This document shows positions 62,332 to 64,000 of a stretch of 64,000 bases of DNA, piece by piece. Positions within the stretch are counted from its first letter, which is position 1, and the number at the start of each line of letters is the position of its first letter. Source of the stretch: Desulfosporosinus sp. HMP52 (GTDB lineage: Bacteria; Bacillota; Desulfitobacteriia; Desulfitobacteriales; Desulfitobacteriaceae). The translations under genes and the position numbers were made by a program. Below the pieces are notes generated by a model. That model made no database searches. It was not told the origin of the DNA and saw nothing but the letters and a program-made list of their open reading frames with translations. The stretch covers positions 1-64,000 of the forward strand of contig NZ_JMGA01000002.1 in assembly GCF_000765145.1 (NCBI RefSeq), written 5' to 3'.

Positions 62332-62616
62332 ATGATGGGTGGTTGGGGTAATATGATGGGTGGCTGGGGACATGGTGGTTACGGAAGCGGGGGCTATGGA
62401 ATGATGGGAATGGCCGGTATGGGATTGCACTTTATCTTTTGGGTTGGGATAATTATCCTAGGAATCTATCTGTTTCGTCGTCGCAATGCCTTACAGGGGT
62501 ATAACCTTGCAATTGGGAAGCCTACAGCGATAGACATCCTTCGCGAACGATATGCTCGTGGGGAGATTGATTCTGAAGAGTTTCAAAGTAGAAAACGTGA
62601 TTTAGAGGCTAAATAA
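62332..62616 (+). CDS. small SHOCT-domain membrane protein 2 with Gly/Met/His-rich N-terminus
   Basis: 94 aa, ATG after AAAGGAGG. An N-terminal Gly/Met/Trp/His stretch (MMGGWGHGGYGSGG), one helix (LHFIFWVGIIILGIYLF) and a SHOCT motif (IDILRERYARGEIDSEEF). Shares RYARGEI with its neighbour. The metal-friendly N-terminus suggests copper contact. Confidence 0.8.
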   Translation: MMGGWGNMMGGWGHGGYGSGGYGMMGMAGMGLHFIFWVGIIILGIYLFRRRNALQGYNLAIGKPTAIDILRERYARGEIDSEEFQSRKRDLEAK

Positions 62617-62662
62617 AATTTGAAAAGGAAATGAGTCAAATAACAGTGGCTGGGAATTATTC

Positions 62663-64000
62663 CTAAGCTACTGTTAGCCTTTTAGGAAGTTTAATGATGA
62701 ATTCCGTTGAACATCCGAGTTTGCTCTGAACGGTTATCGTTCCTTGATGAAGTTGAGTGATCTGCCGAACCAACGCCAGCCCGATACCCGTCCCACCTGT
62801 TTCCCGGGTTCTGGATTTATCCCCGCGATAAAAGCGCTCGAAGATTAAGGGAAGATCTTCTTCCGAAATCCCCATACCTGTATTGCTTATTTTGATTTCT
62901 ACAGAGTCTAAAGTCTGAGTAAGAGTAAGGTCTATTTGTCCACCCGGGTCTGAATATCTGTAGGCATTGTGAATTATATTGTAGAAGAGCCTGGTAAGAA
63001 GGCGCTCATCACCTAATATCCCTAGGCTTTCATTTGGAGGCAGCCAATTCAGAGCTAATTCCTTTTCCAGGATAAGGGGATAAAGGCCATGAATTATTTT
63101 CTGAATAAGGTGATTTAGATCTACAGATTTCAGATTGAGATGTATTCCACCTATCTCAGCAACATTTAAATCTTTAAGATCACTTGACAAGTCAACAAGC
63201 CGGTTAATTTCCTCCTGAATAGAACATAAGTTTTCCTGATCAGGGAGCAGGACTCCATCTTGAAAGGCTTCGATATAACTTTTAATTGAGGTTAAGGGAG
63301 TTCGCAATTCATGAGCAATATCTGCTGTAAATTGCTTGCGCAGGGTCTCTTGACGATCTAAATTATCGGCCATTGAATTAAATGCTTTAGCCAGTTGTCC
63401 TACCTCGTCCCGGGAGCTGACTGAAACTCGTTCACTTAGGTAACCATGGCCAATGCGGTCTGCGGCTTTAATTAATCGTTTGAGGGGAGCGACGAGTTGA
63501 CGACTTGTAAAGTAACTAAGGAGAATGCCAAAGAGCAGAGCTAATCCTCCAGCGAAAAGCAATGAACGAAAGACTGCGGATTGGAATTGGACATCTTGAG
63601 GATTGAGAATTTGGGCTGTTGCGGGGTAGCGTACCTCAGCAGTTGCTAATGTCCCCAAAGGTCCGGACACTGTTAGGGTCTTTGTTTTCCATTGCATAGT
63701 GGAAGAGGTGGACATATTCATTCCCATGCCCATTCCCCTTTGGCCGTGCATCATAGTTTCCATGGGGTTGTTTAAGGTAGCAATTAATTTGCCATTGGGA
63801 TCAGTCAGAGTAACAATGGCACCTGTCGGGAGAGAATGACTTAATTCGGCCAGAGCCGTTGAGTCCCATAAGCCTTTAGCTTGATACAGTTCGCTTAGGC
63901 GAGTGGGCAATTGTTCTAAGGCGGCTTCATTTAACTGTGTTAAGTAATCGCTAAACTCTTGTTTAAAGACATAATTTACTGAAATAATGCTGAATGCTAA
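62663..64000 (-). CDS. sensor histidine kinase, 5' end beyond the window
   Basis: 445 codons visible; the frame stays open to the right edge (…SIISVNYVFKQEFSDYL), so the first helix lies outside. Seen: an extracytoplasmic sensor part with a Met/Gly/His-rich patch (MMHGQRGMGMGMNM), a helix (~SLLFAGGLALLFGILLSYF), HAMP (APLKRLIKAADRIGHGYL), HisKA with the phospho-His in FTADIAHELRTPLTSIKSY and an HATPase (DERLLTRLFYNIIHNAYRYS; GTGIGLALVRQI). BaeS/CusS-like. Convergent with the SHOCT genes; the Met-rich sensor patch mirrors theirs. The response regulator would lie to the right. Confidence 0.88.
   Translation of the reverse strand, partial: LAFSIISVNYVFKQEFSDYLTQLNEAALEQLPTRLSELYQAKGLWDSTALAELSHSLPTGAIVTLTDPNGKLIATLNNPMETMMHGQRGMGMGMNMSTSSTMQWKTKTLTVSGPLGTLATAEVRYPATAQILNPQDVQFQSAVFRSLLFAGGLALLFGILLSYFTSRQLVAPLKRLIKAADRIGHGYLSERVSVSSRDEVGQLAKAFNSMADNLDRQETLRKQFTADIAHELRTPLTSIKSYIEAFQDGVLLPDQENLCSIQEEINRLVDLSSDLKDLNVAEIGGIHLNLKSVDLNHLIQKIIHGLYPLILEKELALNWLPPNESLGILGDERLLTRLFYNIIHNAYRYSDPGGQIDLTLTQTLDSVEIKISNTGMGISEEDLPLIFERFYRGDKSRTRETGGTGIGLALVRQITQLHQGTITVQSKLGCSTEFIIKLPKRLTVA

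Noticed and set aside
61604-62616. Copper chaperone annotation for the Met-rich and SHOCT proteins
   Set aside because: Composition is suggestive, but no known copper-binding domain is present.

Overview
The window reads as chromosome from an anaerobic, Gram-positive-type Firmicute. A Desulfosporosinus/Desulfitobacterium-like member of the Peptococcaceae sensu lato is the best guess, inferred from gene content rather than a marker gene. Supporting signs are: strong AGGAGG ribosome binding sites with many GTG/TTG starts; a MurT/GatD pair and an alr/EndoAI/EndoA block; cobalamin, c-di-GMP and c-di-AMP riboswitches; an AmmeMemoRadiSam system; CooT; an RsbRD_N protein of the kind seen near sulfite-reduction genes; and an AprA-like flavoprotein. 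No rRNA, tRNA, CRISPR array, complete insertion sequence or prophage was seen.

Layout. 1-9.9 kb: an octapeptide-repeat protein, a GC-rich inverted-repeat island, an MFS transporter, RidA, a Memo-AMMECR1 fusion with its radical SAM partner, and a LytS/LytR-type two-component system next to a CstA-type carrier. 9.9-15.8 kb: three tandem nhaB Na+/H+ antiporter genes, the second and third preceded by c-di-GMP-I riboswitches with terminators. 16-21.3 kb: manganese catalase, then a metal block (TrmO with a His-rich tail, CooT, a Fur-family regulator and divergent ZnuABC). 21.3-38.8 kb: an accessory, partly decayed region. It holds two cobalamin riboswitches, two copies of an unrecognised structured element, a family of terminator-like hairpins, gene remnants (Uma2 nuclease, two GNATs, an ABC ATPase, a methyltransferase), two paralogous small coiled-coil proteins, alkaline phosphatase, YibE/F, AlaX, a Tat-type phosphoesterase, FmdE plus a methyltransferase, and an intact CbiM/Q/O transporter.

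39-51.9 kb is core-like: tautomerase, a DVU0298-MGMT fusion, a VOC protein, a radical SAM protein, a lysine-2,3-aminomutase-family enzyme whose specificity residues point to glutamate 2,3-aminomutase, a BusR-like regulator, AcpS, Nnr, Alr, MurT/GatD and the EndoAI/EndoA toxin-antitoxin pair. 51.9-55.3 kb: a probable orphan small RNA and a polar amino-acid ABC transporter. 56-61.4 kb: an RsbRD_N protein, a Crp/Fnr regulator and a three-gene unit of DASS transporter, AprA-like flavoprotein and 2x[4Fe-4S] ferredoxin. 61.4-64 kb: three Met/His/Gly-rich or SHOCT small proteins and a sensor kinase that runs off the right edge.

The most coherent new-looking system is at 42.4-44.9 kb. A c-di-AMP (ydaO-type) riboswitch controls the probable glutamate 2,3-aminomutase, which makes the osmolyte beta-glutamate. 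It lies back to back with a GntR/RCK_C regulator of the BusR type, also a c-di-AMP receptor. Together with the c-di-GMP-controlled antiporters, the window suggests that salt and osmotic adaptation is wired to cyclic dinucleotides. The hairpin family and the structured element of the 21-36 kb region are the best candidates for something undescribed.
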